Positions 43,314-51,498 of a stretch of DNA of 64,000 nt are shown one piece after another. Origin of the DNA: OFTM10 sp964196195 (lineage in GTDB: Bacteria; Actinomycetota; Acidimicrobiia; Acidimicrobiales; Aldehydirespiratoraceae). The stretch covers positions 1 to 64,000 of the forward strand of contig CAXMSE010000079.1 of assembly GCA_964196195.1 (NCBI GenBank), given 5' to 3'. The position numbers were made by a program, and so were the translations under genes. Each line of letters begins with the position of its first letter. Positions within the stretch are counted from its first letter, which is position 1. The notes under the pieces are model-generated. The model worked only from the letters and a program-made list of their open reading frames with translations. It did not search any database and was not told the DNA's origin.

Positions 43314-43508
43314 ATGGCTACCCTCACCCCGATGCACGAGGGCGACGATGAGGTCGAGACCGACGGCGAGGATGCCGAGCTGGACCAGCTCGGAGCGGAT
43401 CTCGAAACCGTTGAAGCCGCCCTCACCGCGCTCGACGCCGACGACCTCGACGAGGCTGAGAAGCTCGCCTCGTCGCTCGCCGAGCCGACCCCAGCCGTCG
43501 ACGACTGA
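43314..43508 (+). CDS. Small acidic helical protein, 64 aa
   Basis: The frame MATLTPMHEGDDEVETDGED followed by two helices (AELDQLGADLETVEAALTAL; DADDLDEAEKLASSL) is strongly acidic, with good codon bias. A TTG eight codons upstream (43290) would overlap the hydrolase stop by 4 nt and is an alternative start. It ends 1 nt before the kinase-like gene and is probably cotranscribed. The second helix loosely recalls the N-terminal part of TraR/DksA proteins, but no zinc site exists. Function unknown. Confidence 0.5.
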   Translation: MATLTPMHEGDDEVETDGEDAELDQLGADLETVEAALTALDADDLDEAEKLASSLAEPTPAVDD

Positions 43509-43509
43509 C

Positions 43510-44982
43510 ATGGGGCGCGTCGCTCGCGCTGTCGTCCTTCTCGCCACCACCTCAGCGGGGGTCGTCCTGCTTCGGCGTAGCGGGCGTCGGCCCGACCTGA
43601 CGGGTCCTATCTCGTCGGTTGGTCGGACCCAGCGAAGTGTCGACATGGCTCGACTTGTGGTGCGCCGTGCCACCGACCGCAGCTTTACCAGGGCTCGATC
43701 CCGGCTGGCGAGCGACGAGCAGAGGCGACGCCTCCAGGCCGACCTCGAAAGGCGTGAGGCCGCAGACGTCGTGGCCTCGCTCGGCCACATGAAGGGCGCG
43801 ATGATGAAGCTCGGTCAGATGGCCAGCTACCTCGACGGGGGCATGCCCGCGCCGATGCGCGAGGCCCTCGCCGGCCTGCGAGCCGACGCCCCGCCTATGC
43901 CGCCCGACCTCGCTCTTACCGAGATCGAGACCTCCCTCGGGCTGCCGCTCCATCAACTATTCGGTGAGATCGACCCCGAGCCCATCGCAGCCGCATCGAT
44001 CGGACAGGTTCACCGTGCCGTCACCCTCGATGGCCGCGAGGTCGCGGTGAAGGTGCAGTACCCCGGTATCGCCGACGCGATCAAGGCCGATCTCGACAAC
44101 TCCGAGACGATCGCCATGCTGCTCGGCATCGTGTTTCCCGGCCTTGACCCCAACGAGCTGATGGTGGAGCTGAGAGCCCGCATCACCGAAGAACTCGACT
44201 ACCGGCGCGAGGCCGACAACCAGCGTCGATTCGCCGACGACTTTCGGGGCCACCCCCACATCTGGGTGCCGGACGTGATCGGTGAGCTCTCGACCGGCTC
44301 CGTGCTCACCACCGAGTTCGTCGACGGTGAGCGTTTCGAAGCGATCTACGACCGTCCCCAGCCCGAACGGGAGCGGGTGGGAGAGGTTCTCTACCGCTTC
44401 GTTTTTCGCAGCCTCAACCGCAACTTCGTGTTCAACGGCGACCCTCATCCAGGCAACTATCTCCTGGCCCACGACGGGCGTATCGCATTCCTGGATTTCG
44501 GGCTGGTGAAGCACTTTGACCCTGATGAGGTCGAACAGTTCGCCCGCCTCATCAGGGCCATGGTCGAGCGCGACCCGGCCGGGTTCCGCCGCACCGCGGA
44601 GGACGTGGCGGTGCTACGTCCGGGGGCGCCGTTCAGCGACGACGAGATATTCGACTGGTTCGCCGCCTACTACGAGTTGATTCTCGACGATGTGCCCTTC
44701 ACCGTGACGAGTGAGTACAGCGCCAAGCTGCTTCGTCAGACCTTCGACGCCAAGACCAACGCGATTCTCAAGCACACCAACGTGCCTCCCACCTTCGCTC
44801 TCATCCAACGGATCAATCTCGGCTTGTTCTCGCTCATGGGCAAGCTCGAGGTGACGGCCAACTGGCGGGCGATATCCGAGGAGCTCTGGGCTTGGACCGA
44901 CGCCGATCCGTCGACCCCGATCGGCATCGACGAAGCACATTGGATGGCTGCTCGCGGTGGCGTCAGCGGGGCCGGTCGTTGA
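43510..44982 (+). CDS. ABC1/UbiB-family atypical kinase (AarF/ADCK)
   Basis: 490 residues. UbiB-family signatures: KxGQ-type motif MKLGQMASYLDG, Ala-rich loop AAASIGQVHRA, the Lys-strand VAVKVQYPG, catalytic loop NGDPHPGNYLL and metal motif FLDFGLVKHF. An N-terminal hydrophobic stretch (ARAVVLLATTSAGVVLL) may anchor it in the membrane. The family has ATPase-type activity supporting quinone or lipid metabolism rather than protein phosphorylation. Longer frames upstream are shadows. It overlaps the next, convergent gene by 20 nt. Confidence 0.9.
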   Translation: MGRVARAVVLLATTSAGVVLLRRSGRRPDLTGPISSVGRTQRSVDMARLVVRRATDRSFTRARSRLASDEQRRRLQADLERREAADVVASLGHMKGAMMKLGQMASYLDGGMPAPMREALAGLRADAPPMPPDLALTEIETSLGLPLHQLFGEIDPEPIAAASIGQVHRAVTLDGREVAVKVQYPGIADAIKADLDNSETIAMLLGIVFPGLDPNELMVELRARITEELDYRREADNQRRFADDFRGHPHIWVPDVIGELSTGSVLTTEFVDGERFEAIYDRPQPERERVGEVLYRFVFRSLNRNFVFNGDPHPGNYLLAHDGRIAFLDFGLVKHFDPDEVEQFARLIRAMVERDPAGFRRTAEDVAVLRPGAPFSDDEIFDWFAAYYELILDDVPFTVTSEYSAKLLRQTFDAKTNAILKHTNVPPTFALIQRINLGLFSLMGKLEVTANWRAISEELWAWTDADPSTPIGIDEAHWMAARGGVSGAGR

Positions 44983-45511
44983 CGGCCATCAGGTAGCCGG
45001 TGGCCCGCTCGGCTAGAGGGTTGCGGTTGACGAGGGAGTCGAACTCCGGGCCATGGTGAGGAACCATCAGGTGAGCGAGCTCGTGGATGATCACATGATC
45101 GAGAACCCATGGCGGCACCGCGACCAGACGGTCTGAGATGCGGATGTCGCCGGACCCGGTGGTGCACGATCCCCACCTCTGGCGCTGAACCTTCGACCAG
45201 TTCACCGAGGCGGGGAGGGGGAGCTCGAACCGGTCGGCGAGGGTGCGGGCCCGCGCTTCGAGATCGATGGCGGACGACTGGCGCTCGCGCTCGATGCGTT
45301 CCACGACGTCGTTGACGAACTGTTCTTCGTCGGTGGTGGTCATCCACGCGGGGATGCGCACCCGGATCACACCGTCGACGATTCGGGCCGACACTGTCTT
45401 GTTGCGCTTGTCGCTACGGATCACTTCCACCGGATAACGGGTGGACATCCGCCGAGCGGAAACCGCAGGATGGCTCGGATCGTGTGGGGGGATCTCGAGG
45501 GGCCTGGCCAT
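44963..45511 (-). CDS. YgjP-like (DUF45) zinc metallopeptidase
   Basis: 182 residues. The zinc site HELAHLMVPHHGPEF (HExxH with a third His) and the preceding QRQRWGSCTTGSGDIRISDR and VPPWVLDHVIIHE are the YgjP/WLM-like fingerprint. A protease role is inferred; no substrate known. ATG at 45511 shares one base with the upstream stop (TGATG), implying coupling to the phosphatase; an internal ATG (MSTRYPVEVI) is the alternative start. Confidence 0.85.
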   Translation of the reverse strand: MARPLEIPPHDPSHPAVSARRMSTRYPVEVIRSDKRNKTVSARIVDGVIRVRIPAWMTTTDEEQFVNDVVERIERERQSSAIDLEARARTLADRFELPLPASVNWSKVQRQRWGSCTTGSGDIRISDRLVAVPPWVLDHVIIHELAHLMVPHHGPEFDSLVNRNPLAERATGYLMAVNDRPR

Positions 45512-46104
45512 CAGAGGATGTCCTGGCTCTCGTCGGCGACGTCGTCGGGGGCGAGTTGGACCCGCTCGCCCAGTCGCCACTGTCCATCATGGTGGAGCCA
45601 CCGCCCCCAGAGGTTGGCGATGCGTTCGTGGAAAAGCCCGAGATGGCCCTCCAGGGCGTAGATCACGCCCCCATGGCTCACGGCGAGGACATCGCCGGAA
45701 CCATTGGTGTGGTGGATGATCTCGTCGAGGGCACCGAGGGCACGGGCCAGTAGCTTCTCGGTGGGTTCCCAGCCGGGGGGAAAGACGCGGGCCTCGAGCT
45801 GGCCGGGGAACTGGACTTCGATCTGGTCGACGGTGAGGCCCTCGTATTCGCCGGCGTGGCGTTCCTTGAGCCTGGGGTCGACCAGCACGGGTCCGACACC
45901 GGTGGCCTCACTGATGATCGTGGCGGTGTGGAGGGCACGGTCGAGATCACTCGCCACGATCGCGTCGAAGGAACCGGCCTGGAGGGCGGCGCCATGGGCC
46001 TGGGCGCGACCGAGGTCGGAGAGGGGAGGGTCGGCCTGACCCTGCCACCGGCCGTCGGCGTTCCAAACCGATTGCCCGTGGCGGGCCATGAGGAGATTCA
46101 GCAT
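45511..46104 (-). CDS. Histidine phosphatase family protein
   Basis: 197 residues. The RHG motif MARHGQSVWNADGRWQG carries the phosphorylated His, and the second His is in AVSHGGVIYALEGHL; LKERHAGEYEGLT is the usual acid/base region. This is a phosphoglycerate-mutase-like phosphatase (GpmB/CobC/Ribazole-type) without clear substrate. Start at ATG 46104 (MLNLLMARHG). It is divergent from moaD across 72 nt. Confidence 0.9.
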   Translation of the reverse strand: MLNLLMARHGQSVWNADGRWQGQADPPLSDLGRAQAHGAALQAGSFDAIVASDLDRALHTATIISEATGVGPVLVDPRLKERHAGEYEGLTVDQIEVQFPGQLEARVFPPGWEPTEKLLARALGALDEIIHHTNGSGDVLAVSHGGVIYALEGHLGLFHERIANLWGRWLHHDGQWRLGERVQLAPDDVADESQDIL

Positions 46105-46176
46105 CGCGCGGCCGACCGTACTGGCGCCTCGTGACACCCTCGGGGATGCTCACATCCATCCGATACGGTGAGATCC

Positions 46177-46413
46177 ATGGCCCGCCTCCGACTGTTCGCC
46201 TCGGCCCGAGAAGCCGCCGGTACCGGGTCCGACACGATTCCGGGGGCCACCGTCGGCGAAGTTCTCGAGTCCGCGTCGGCTCGCTACGGAGCACACTTCG
46301 ATGCCCTTCTCGCGACCTGCAAGGTGTGGTGCAACGGCGAACCCGTCGGGCCCGAACATCTCGTGACCGACGACGACGAGGTCGCAGTCCTACCGCCGGT
46401 TTCGGGTGGCTGA
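46177..46413 (+). CDS. MoaD-type sulfur carrier protein
   Basis: 78-residue ubiquitin-like protein: MARLRLFASAREAAGTGSDT at the start and EVAVLPPVSGG with the C-terminal Gly-Gly that is thiocarboxylated. Probably supplies sulfur to molybdopterin synthase, fitting the two Mo hydroxylases in the window; ThiS-like use cannot be excluded. No moaE is adjacent. A GTG three codons upstream is an alternative start. Confidence 0.85.
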   Translation: MARLRLFASAREAAGTGSDTIPGATVGEVLESASARYGAHFDALLATCKVWCNGEPVGPEHLVTDDDEVAVLPPVSGG

Positions 46414-46474
46414 TCAAGCGGACGGTACAGTTGATTCCTTCACCCGGCGATTTCGCCGATGTCGAGAGAGTTCG

Positions 46475-47002
46475 ATGATCCCTGAACTGAAACGAGTACT
46501 CGAGCCTGCCTACCTGACGGGTCTGGTCGATGTCCCAACCGACCAGCTCCGCGAGATGCGCGCCGAATGCTCCGATCTGGAAAATGGCACCTCCTACGTC
46601 CGTCGCCTCGCCCAGGGCCGCCTCGACCTGATGGTCGAAGAGACCAGGCGCCGCGCTGAGGGTGGGGGTGGAGATTTGGGCGACCTCGTCGACCGACTCC
46701 CCGAGCTCTTGAGCGCCGGAGTTCGGGGCCCGGGTTCGGGCCGGGTGGATCAAGAGCTCGACCCTCCCGAACACGTGGTGGGGCCGCTCACCGGTGCACT
46801 CGACGCCGTGGTCGGACCTTCGGTGGTGATGGCCGTGGCCGAACTCGGTGCCGATGAGCTGTCGGCAGCGGTGATCGCTCTCCGTCATTTCGAGGACGAC
46901 CTCTCCACATCGCGTCGCACGCTCCATTCTTCGATCGACTGCCTCAACGATGAGTTGGCCCGCCGTATCGCCTCTGGGGAAGCCCCCAACACACCGACGT
47001 GA
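46475..47002 (+). CDS. RsiG-like c-di-GMP-binding anti-sigma factor
   Basis: 175 residues, mostly two long helices. The RsiG c-di-GMP signature E(x3)S(x2)R(x3)Q(x3)D is present exactly as E36-S40-R43-Q47-D51 (ENGTSYVRRLAQGRLD), and a second copy with His for Gln as E140-S144-R147-H151-D155 (EDDLSTSRRTLHSSID). Two copies in one chain is the Streptomyces arrangement, in which RsiG with a c-di-GMP dimer sequesters the sigma factor WhiG. No WhiG gene is in the window. AGAGAG precedes the ATG at 46475. Confidence 0.85.
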   Translation: MIPELKRVLEPAYLTGLVDVPTDQLREMRAECSDLENGTSYVRRLAQGRLDLMVEETRRRAEGGGGDLGDLVDRLPELLSAGVRGPGSGRVDQELDPPEHVVGPLTGALDAVVGPSVVMAVAELGADELSAAVIALRHFEDDLSTSRRTLHSSIDCLNDELARRIASGEAPNTPT

Positions 47003-47030
47003 CTCCAGGGCCGGCGGGGAATTTCACGCG

Positions 47031-48281
47031 ATGGGAATGTTGGCGCCGGGCCAACGGTTGGATGCGGTCGTGAACCGCGCCGCTGTTCTCTCACTGCACA
47101 CGTCTCCACTGGTTCAGCCAGGGGGCGGGGATGCAGGTGGAATGAACGTTTATGTCCGCGAACTGGTTTCATCGCTCGCTCAGGCCGGCACCGATTGCAC
47201 CGTCTACGTGAGGCGCTGGTGCCGCGACCTCCCCACCGTCGTAGAAGTCGAGCCCGGATTCCGGGTCGTGCACATCGACGCGGGCCCCATCGATCTCGCC
47301 AAAGAGCAACTCCCCGGTGTCGTCGACGAATTCACCAGTGGGGTCCGCCACCACCTCCTAGCCGAGCCGGTCGACGTGATCCATGCCAACTACTGGCTCA
47401 GCGGGGTGGCCGGACATCAACTGAAACACGAGCTCGAGCTCCCTCTCGTCTCAACCTTCCACACCCTGGCCCGGGTGAAGGCCGAGACGGGCGACACCGA
47501 GCCCCAGGCCCGTATCGACGCCGAAGCTCAGGTGGTGGCCTGCTCAGACGTGATCACCGCCAACTCGGTCACAGAGCTTCACGAACTCGTCACCCACTAC
47601 GGCGCCGATCCATCACGCATCGAGATCGTTCCTCCCGGGGTCGACCATGCCTTCTTCTCTCCGGGCTCCCGGCGCGGAGCGCGCCACGCTCTCGATCTGG
47701 GCGACGAGCCGGTGCTGCTCTTCGTCGGCCGGATCCAACCCCTCAAGGGAGTCGACGTGGCCGTCGAGGCTCTCGACCGCCTCGGGCGCGACGATGCTCG
47801 CCTCCTTATCGTGGGTGGCTCGAGCGGCATGGAAGGCGACCACGAGGTTCAGCGCATAGAGAAACTCATCGCCGATCTTCGCCTCACCGATCGCGTCACT
47901 ATGGTGCCGCCCCAGCCTCACCATGTCCTCTCCACCTATTACCGGGCTGCCGACCTCTGTCTCGTTCCGTCGCGCTCGGAGTCGTTCGGTCTTGTTGCTC
48001 TCGAGGCAGCAGCATGTGGAACCCCCGTCGTGGCTTCCGATGTGGGCGGCCTTCGCACCCTCGTCGACCATGGCCGCACGGGCCTGCGGGTGAGCGGCCG
48101 CAATCCCGATCACTATGCGGCGGCGGTGCGTCGAATTCTCGACGACCCCGTGCTTGCCGAGCGGCTTTCGACGCGGGCCGCCGAGGCGGCCACGGCCTAC
48201 ACGTGGACTTCGATGGCGGCCCGACTGCGCCGGGTCTACGACGACCTCTCGGTGCGGGTCCCCGTCGACTGTATGGCATAG
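47031..48281 (+). CDS. mshA: D-inositol-3-phosphate glycosyltransferase (mycothiol synthesis)
   Basis: 416-residue GT4-family glycosyltransferase. MshA-type N-terminus: LSLHTSPLVQPGGGDAGGMN and VYVRELVSSLA; then FHTLARVKAETGDTEP, VPPGVDHAFFSPGSR, FVGRIQPLKGVD and the ESFGLVALEAAACGTPV donor-site motif (EX7E). It transfers GlcNAc from UDP-GlcNAc to myo-inositol-3-phosphate, the first step of mycothiol. The ybjN gene next to it is the same neighbour as in mycobacteria, supporting the assignment. ATG 47031 or 47037. Confidence 0.9.
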   Translation: MGMLAPGQRLDAVVNRAAVLSLHTSPLVQPGGGDAGGMNVYVRELVSSLAQAGTDCTVYVRRWCRDLPTVVEVEPGFRVVHIDAGPIDLAKEQLPGVVDEFTSGVRHHLLAEPVDVIHANYWLSGVAGHQLKHELELPLVSTFHTLARVKAETGDTEPQARIDAEAQVVACSDVITANSVTELHELVTHYGADPSRIEIVPPGVDHAFFSPGSRRGARHALDLGDEPVLLFVGRIQPLKGVDVAVEALDRLGRDDARLLIVGGSSGMEGDHEVQRIEKLIADLRLTDRVTMVPPQPHHVLSTYYRAADLCLVPSRSESFGLVALEAAACGTPVVASDVGGLRTLVDHGRTGLRVSGRNPDHYAAAVRRILDDPVLAERLSTRAAEAATAYTWTSMAARLRRVYDDLSVRVPVDCMA

Positions 48282-48288
48282 CTAAGGA

Positions 48289-48753
48289 ATGCAGTCGCCG
48301 CCGGCCACTCCTGAAGAACTGGCTGCGCTGGAACTCCGGATCGACCAGTGGCTCGTCGCCGAGTCAGCCGACAACTCCGCGGTCGAAGCCGTAGAGCGAG
48401 GTGAGCCAGGTGAGCGGCGCTGGTTCGTCAGGGTGAGAGGCGAAGACAAGGACGTGTGGACCGCCTGGTTCACGCTCGGCCAGAGGACCCTGCGATTCGA
48501 GACCTATGTGATGCCCGCGCCCGACGAGAACCACGCCGAGTTCTACGCCTACCTGTTGCGCCGAAACCAGGACTTCACCGGACTGAGCCTGCGGATAGGG
48601 GAGGAGGACGCGGTTTTCCTCGCGGGCTCCCTTCCCGTGGCGGCGATCAGCGAGGCTGAGCTCGACCGCGTCCTGGGTTCTATGTGGGCCTATGTGGAGC
48701 GCATCTTCAAGCCGGCGCTCCGCATCGGCTTCGGGTCGAGGTTCTCAGACTGA
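48289..48753 (+). CDS. YbjN-domain protein
   Basis: 154 residues with the alpha/beta pattern of YbjN/type III secretion-chaperone-like proteins: DKDVWTAWFTLGQRTLRFET, AEFYAYLLRRNQDFTGLSLR and an end YVERIFKPALRIGF. Function in the family is unresolved. It follows mshA by 7 nt, a conserved pairing in actinobacteria. AAGGA lies almost directly against the ATG, an unusually short spacing. Confidence 0.82.
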   Translation: MQSPPATPEELAALELRIDQWLVAESADNSAVEAVERGEPGERRWFVRVRGEDKDVWTAWFTLGQRTLRFETYVMPAPDENHAEFYAYLLRRNQDFTGLSLRIGEEDAVFLAGSLPVAAISEAELDRVLGSMWAYVERIFKPALRIGFGSRFSD

Positions 48754-48804
48754 CCTTCGGTGAGTAGTATTGCGTTTCATATCATTTCATGTAGTATTAC
48801 TGAA

Positions 48805-48859
48805 GTTCGATGGAGGGTGTCCCGCTCGGGGAAGTGTGGGGTAGCGCCCTCCGTCGAAC
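48805..48859. repeat. Long hairpin with nested stem upstream of proC
   Basis: GTTCGATGGAGGG (48805-48817) pairs with CCCTCCGTCGAAC (48847-48859) over 13 positions with one G-U, enclosing a second small stem CCCG-CT-CGGG (48821-48830). An AT-rich stretch with a repeated GTAGTATT (48764 and 48791) precedes it. There is no T-tract after the stem, so it is not a standard terminator. It lies 18 nt before the GTG start of proC and would be in its leader. Confidence 0.6.
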
Positions 48860-48876
48860 GCAAGTGAGCCGCTACT

Positions 48877-49674
48877 GTGCACCACGTGATGAAGCTGCAG
48901 ATGATCGGTGGCGGGAAAATGGCGGAGGCCCTCCTCGGGGGCCTCATCCAACGGGGATGGGCCCTGGCCGACGAGGTCCATGTGGTCGAGCCCTCCGCGG
49001 AAAGGCGAGCCGCTCTCGCCGCCGCCCACCCCGGCCTGTCGGTGGGAGAATCACCGGTCGACGCCATCGATGCTCTGATAGCGGTGAAGCCCGGCGTCGT
49101 CGCTGCGGTATTGCCCACCCTGGCTGAAGCCGGAGTGCAGCGCGTCCTGTCGATAGCGGCCGGAGTGCGAACCGTCGCCATCGAAGCCGGCCTGCCCGTA
49201 GGGGCCGTGGTGGTGCGATGCATGCCCAACACCCCCGCCCTGGTCGGGTTGGGGGCGGCAGCCATCGCCGCCGGGCGGGCGGCCACCGAAGTCGACATGG
49301 AGTGGGCCGCGGGAATACTCGCCGCGGTGGGCACCGTCGCAACTGTGTCCGAACGCGACCTCGATGCCGTCACCGGTGTCTCGGGTTCGGGCCCCGCCTA
49401 TGTGTTCCACCTGGCCGAAGCCCTCACCGCCGCGGGGATCGCCGAAGGCCTCACCGCCGATACCGCCGACGCGCTCACGCGCCAGACCCTCCTCGGCGCC
49501 GCAACCCTGTTGTCCGAGAGCGGGGAGGACCCTGCGGTGCTGCGCACCAACGTCACCTCGCCGGGCGGCACCACCGCCGCGGGCCTCGCCGTGTTCGCCG
49601 AAGCCGACTTCGTGGCACTCATCGGGAGGGTCGTGAAGGCCGCCGCCGATCGATCCCGCGAGCTCGGTGGATAA
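48877..49674 (+). CDS. proC: Pyrroline-5-carboxylate reductase
   Basis: 265 residues. N-terminal NADPH-binding motif MIGGGKMAEALLGGL, then VRCMPNTPALVGLGAAAIAA and the C-terminal proline-reductase signature VTGVSGSGPAYVFHLAEALT with NVTSPGGTTAAGL. Catalyses the last step of proline synthesis. A GTG (48877) or an ATG four codons later (48889) may be used. The stop overlaps the next gene by 8 nt. Confidence 0.95.
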   Translation: MHHVMKLQMIGGGKMAEALLGGLIQRGWALADEVHVVEPSAERRAALAAAHPGLSVGESPVDAIDALIAVKPGVVAAVLPTLAEAGVQRVLSIAAGVRTVAIEAGLPVGAVVVRCMPNTPALVGLGAAAIAAGRAATEVDMEWAAGILAAVGTVATVSERDLDAVTGVSGSGPAYVFHLAEALTAAGIAEGLTADTADALTRQTLLGAATLLSESGEDPAVLRTNVTSPGGTTAAGLAVFAEADFVALIGRVVKAAADRSRELGG

Positions 49675-50557
49675 CGTCGTCGGTGTGACCCGCCGCTACG
49701 ACACCATCTCGTTTCTCTCCGACTTCGGTCACGCCGATGAATTCGTCGGTGTCGTGCATTCGGTGATCCGATCGATCGCTCCCCACGTCGGGGTCATCGA
49801 TGTCACCCACGGAATCGCCCACCACGACACCCGGTCGGGCGGCCTGGCTCTGGCCCGCGCCGCCAACTATCTCAACCCGGGCGTGGTGCTGGCTGTGGTC
49901 GACCCCGGGGTCGGCACTGCTCGCCGACCAGTGGCGCTCGAAGTGGGCGACGGCATGTCTGTCCTCGTCGGCCCCGACAACGGACTGCTCGCTCCGGCGG
50001 TCGGTCTGGTCGGCGGAACCACGCGAGCCGTGGAGCTCACCAACCCCCAATACCGCCTGCCGGCCAATGGGGGAGCAACATTCGACGGGCGCGACCTATT
50101 CGCACCCGCGGCTGCCCACCTCTGCAACGGCGTGCCCATCACCGAACTGGGCGCCGAGATCGATCCGGCCTCACTGATGCCCGGCGTGCTCCCGATCTCT
50201 CATCTCGAAAACGACGAGCTGTTGTGCGAGGTGCTGTGGGTAGACCACTTCGGCAACTGCCAGCTCAACGTCGACCCCCAACAGATCGAGGATCTCGGCA
50301 ACGAGCTGGTCGTGCAGATCGACGGTGAAGACTGGGTGGCACCCCGAGTCGGCGCCTACGCCGAGATACCCACCGGCCGCGTGGGTGTGCTGGTCGACTC
50401 GAGCGGCCTGCTGTCGGTGGCCGTCGCCCGTGGCTCAGCGGCCGACGAGCTCCAACTGGGCGAGGGACTCGAAGTGCGGATCAGGTCCCTCGACGAGGCC
50501 GACCGTACGGGACGATCGACACCGGTCGAACTCGGGCGCGGGAAGCCAGAGTCATGA
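49667..50557 (+). CDS. S-adenosyl-L-methionine hydrolase (adenosine-forming), DUF62 family
   Basis: 296 residues. SAM-hydroxide adenosyltransferase motifs: ISFLSDFGHADEFVGVVHSV with the invariant Asp, DVTHGIAHHDTRSGGLALAR, VVDPGVGTARRPVALE and GPDNGLLAPA, with a C-terminal beta domain containing WVDHFGNCQLNV. Splits SAM into adenosine and methionine. GTG start at 49667 inside the end of proC. A tiny ORF overlaps its stop by 4 nt. Confidence 0.92.
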   Translation: MDNVVGVTRRYDTISFLSDFGHADEFVGVVHSVIRSIAPHVGVIDVTHGIAHHDTRSGGLALARAANYLNPGVVLAVVDPGVGTARRPVALEVGDGMSVLVGPDNGLLAPAVGLVGGTTRAVELTNPQYRLPANGGATFDGRDLFAPAAAHLCNGVPITELGAEIDPASLMPGVLPISHLENDELLCEVLWVDHFGNCQLNVDPQQIEDLGNELVVQIDGEDWVAPRVGAYAEIPTGRVGVLVDSSGLLSVAVARGSAADELQLGEGLEVRIRSLDEADRTGRSTPVELGRGKPES

Positions 50558-50643
50558 GGGCCGGCACCACGATCGTCGTCGCAATCCTGCTCTTCATGAT
50601 TCTCGGCGCAGCTGCGCTGCAGTTCTTCCTACTGGCGCGCTGA
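50554..50643 (+). CDS. Tiny single-span membrane protein, 29 aa
   Basis: MRAGTTIVVAILLFMILGAA continuing ALQFFLLAR: one hydrophobic helix. The ATG overlaps the upstream stop (ATGA), the overlap type seen between true genes throughout this window. Codons are G/C-ending as in neighbours. It ends 6 nt before the convergent ABC permease. Function unknown. Confidence 0.5.
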   Translation: MRAGTTIVVAILLFMILGAAALQFFLLAR

Positions 50644-50649
50644 GCTGGG

Positions 50650-51498
50650 TCAGATGGTGCTTGCGATCCGGTCGCGGGTGAATTGGCGCGCCCCGCGCCA
50701 CACGAGCAACCCCGCCAGGATCCAAATGATCGCACCGACGGTGAGGCCCACCGTGATGTCGACGAGCAGAAGGCCGGTGGACTGGCCCACCGTGAGGAAG
50801 ATGAGAGGCAGGATCACCGCGCCCCCCAACTGGTTGGCTTCCTGGCCGGTCTGAGAGCGGGCGGATACCCGAACCATGATCCCGAGGCCGAGCAGGGCAA
50901 CCGCGGGAGCAACCCAGAAGATCATCACCAGCCAGAGCTGGTTGGGCACGATCAGGCCATCCACGTAGGACCACGAGACGGCGTTGGCCACCACGGTGAA
51001 CGCGGCGAACCCGCCCCATGAGACAGCCAGGGCCGGAACCATTCCCGTGAGCAGCTTGGCGAGGAAGAGATCGCGATCGGTGATCGGGAGATGAAGGAGT
51101 GTCTCCATCGTGCGCCTTTCCTTCTCACCCGCGAACGCATCGGCGGCAATCACTGCCGACACCATCAGGGGCACGATCAAGAAGAGAGGGGCGAGGAGAA
51201 ACCCGAGAACGAGGGTAAGAAGTTGCTCCTGAGGAGGGAGTGCCGCGATCGGTTCGGCCAACCGGTTGGGAATCGCATCCAGAAAGCTGATGGAGGTGGT
51301 CGGGCCGCTCACCCGCCGAGCCGCGATCCCGATCACGAGTGGGAGCACGATCATCAGCAGGGTCGGAACCAGCAACATGGGTATCACCACCCCCTTGCTG
51401 CGGCGAACAGCGGTGAGGTCGCGGCGCACTATCGACCACACAACCGGCCAGTCGACGGGGGTGCGACGCCGATTCCGTCCTGAAACAGCGAGCGTCAT
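50650..51498 (-). CDS. ABC-2 type transporter permease
   Basis: 282 residues with about six membrane spans (VIPMLLVPTLLMIVLPLVIG; FLLAPLFLIVPLMVSAVIAA; WLVMIFWVAPAVALLGLGIM and others) and the conserved AGEKERRTMETLLHLPITDR element found in NatB/CcmB-like ABC-2 permeases, where it contacts the ATPase. The ATG at 51498 overlaps the ATPase stop by 4 nt. Exported substrate unknown; NatAB-type ion or drug efflux is possible. Confidence 0.88.
   Translation of the reverse strand: MTLAVSGRNRRRTPVDWPVVWSIVRRDLTAVRRSKGVVIPMLLVPTLLMIVLPLVIGIAARRVSGPTTSISFLDAIPNRLAEPIAALPPQEQLLTLVLGFLLAPLFLIVPLMVSAVIAADAFAGEKERRTMETLLHLPITDRDLFLAKLLTGMVPALAVSWGGFAAFTVVANAVSWSYVDGLIVPNQLWLVMIFWVAPAVALLGLGIMVRVSARSQTGQEANQLGGAVILPLIFLTVGQSTGLLLVDITVGLTVGAIIWILAGLLVWRGARQFTRDRIASTI

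Noticed and set aside
47195..48394. 399-codon frame within mshA
   Set aside because: Arg-rich shadow in the +2 frame of an unambiguous glycosyltransferase.
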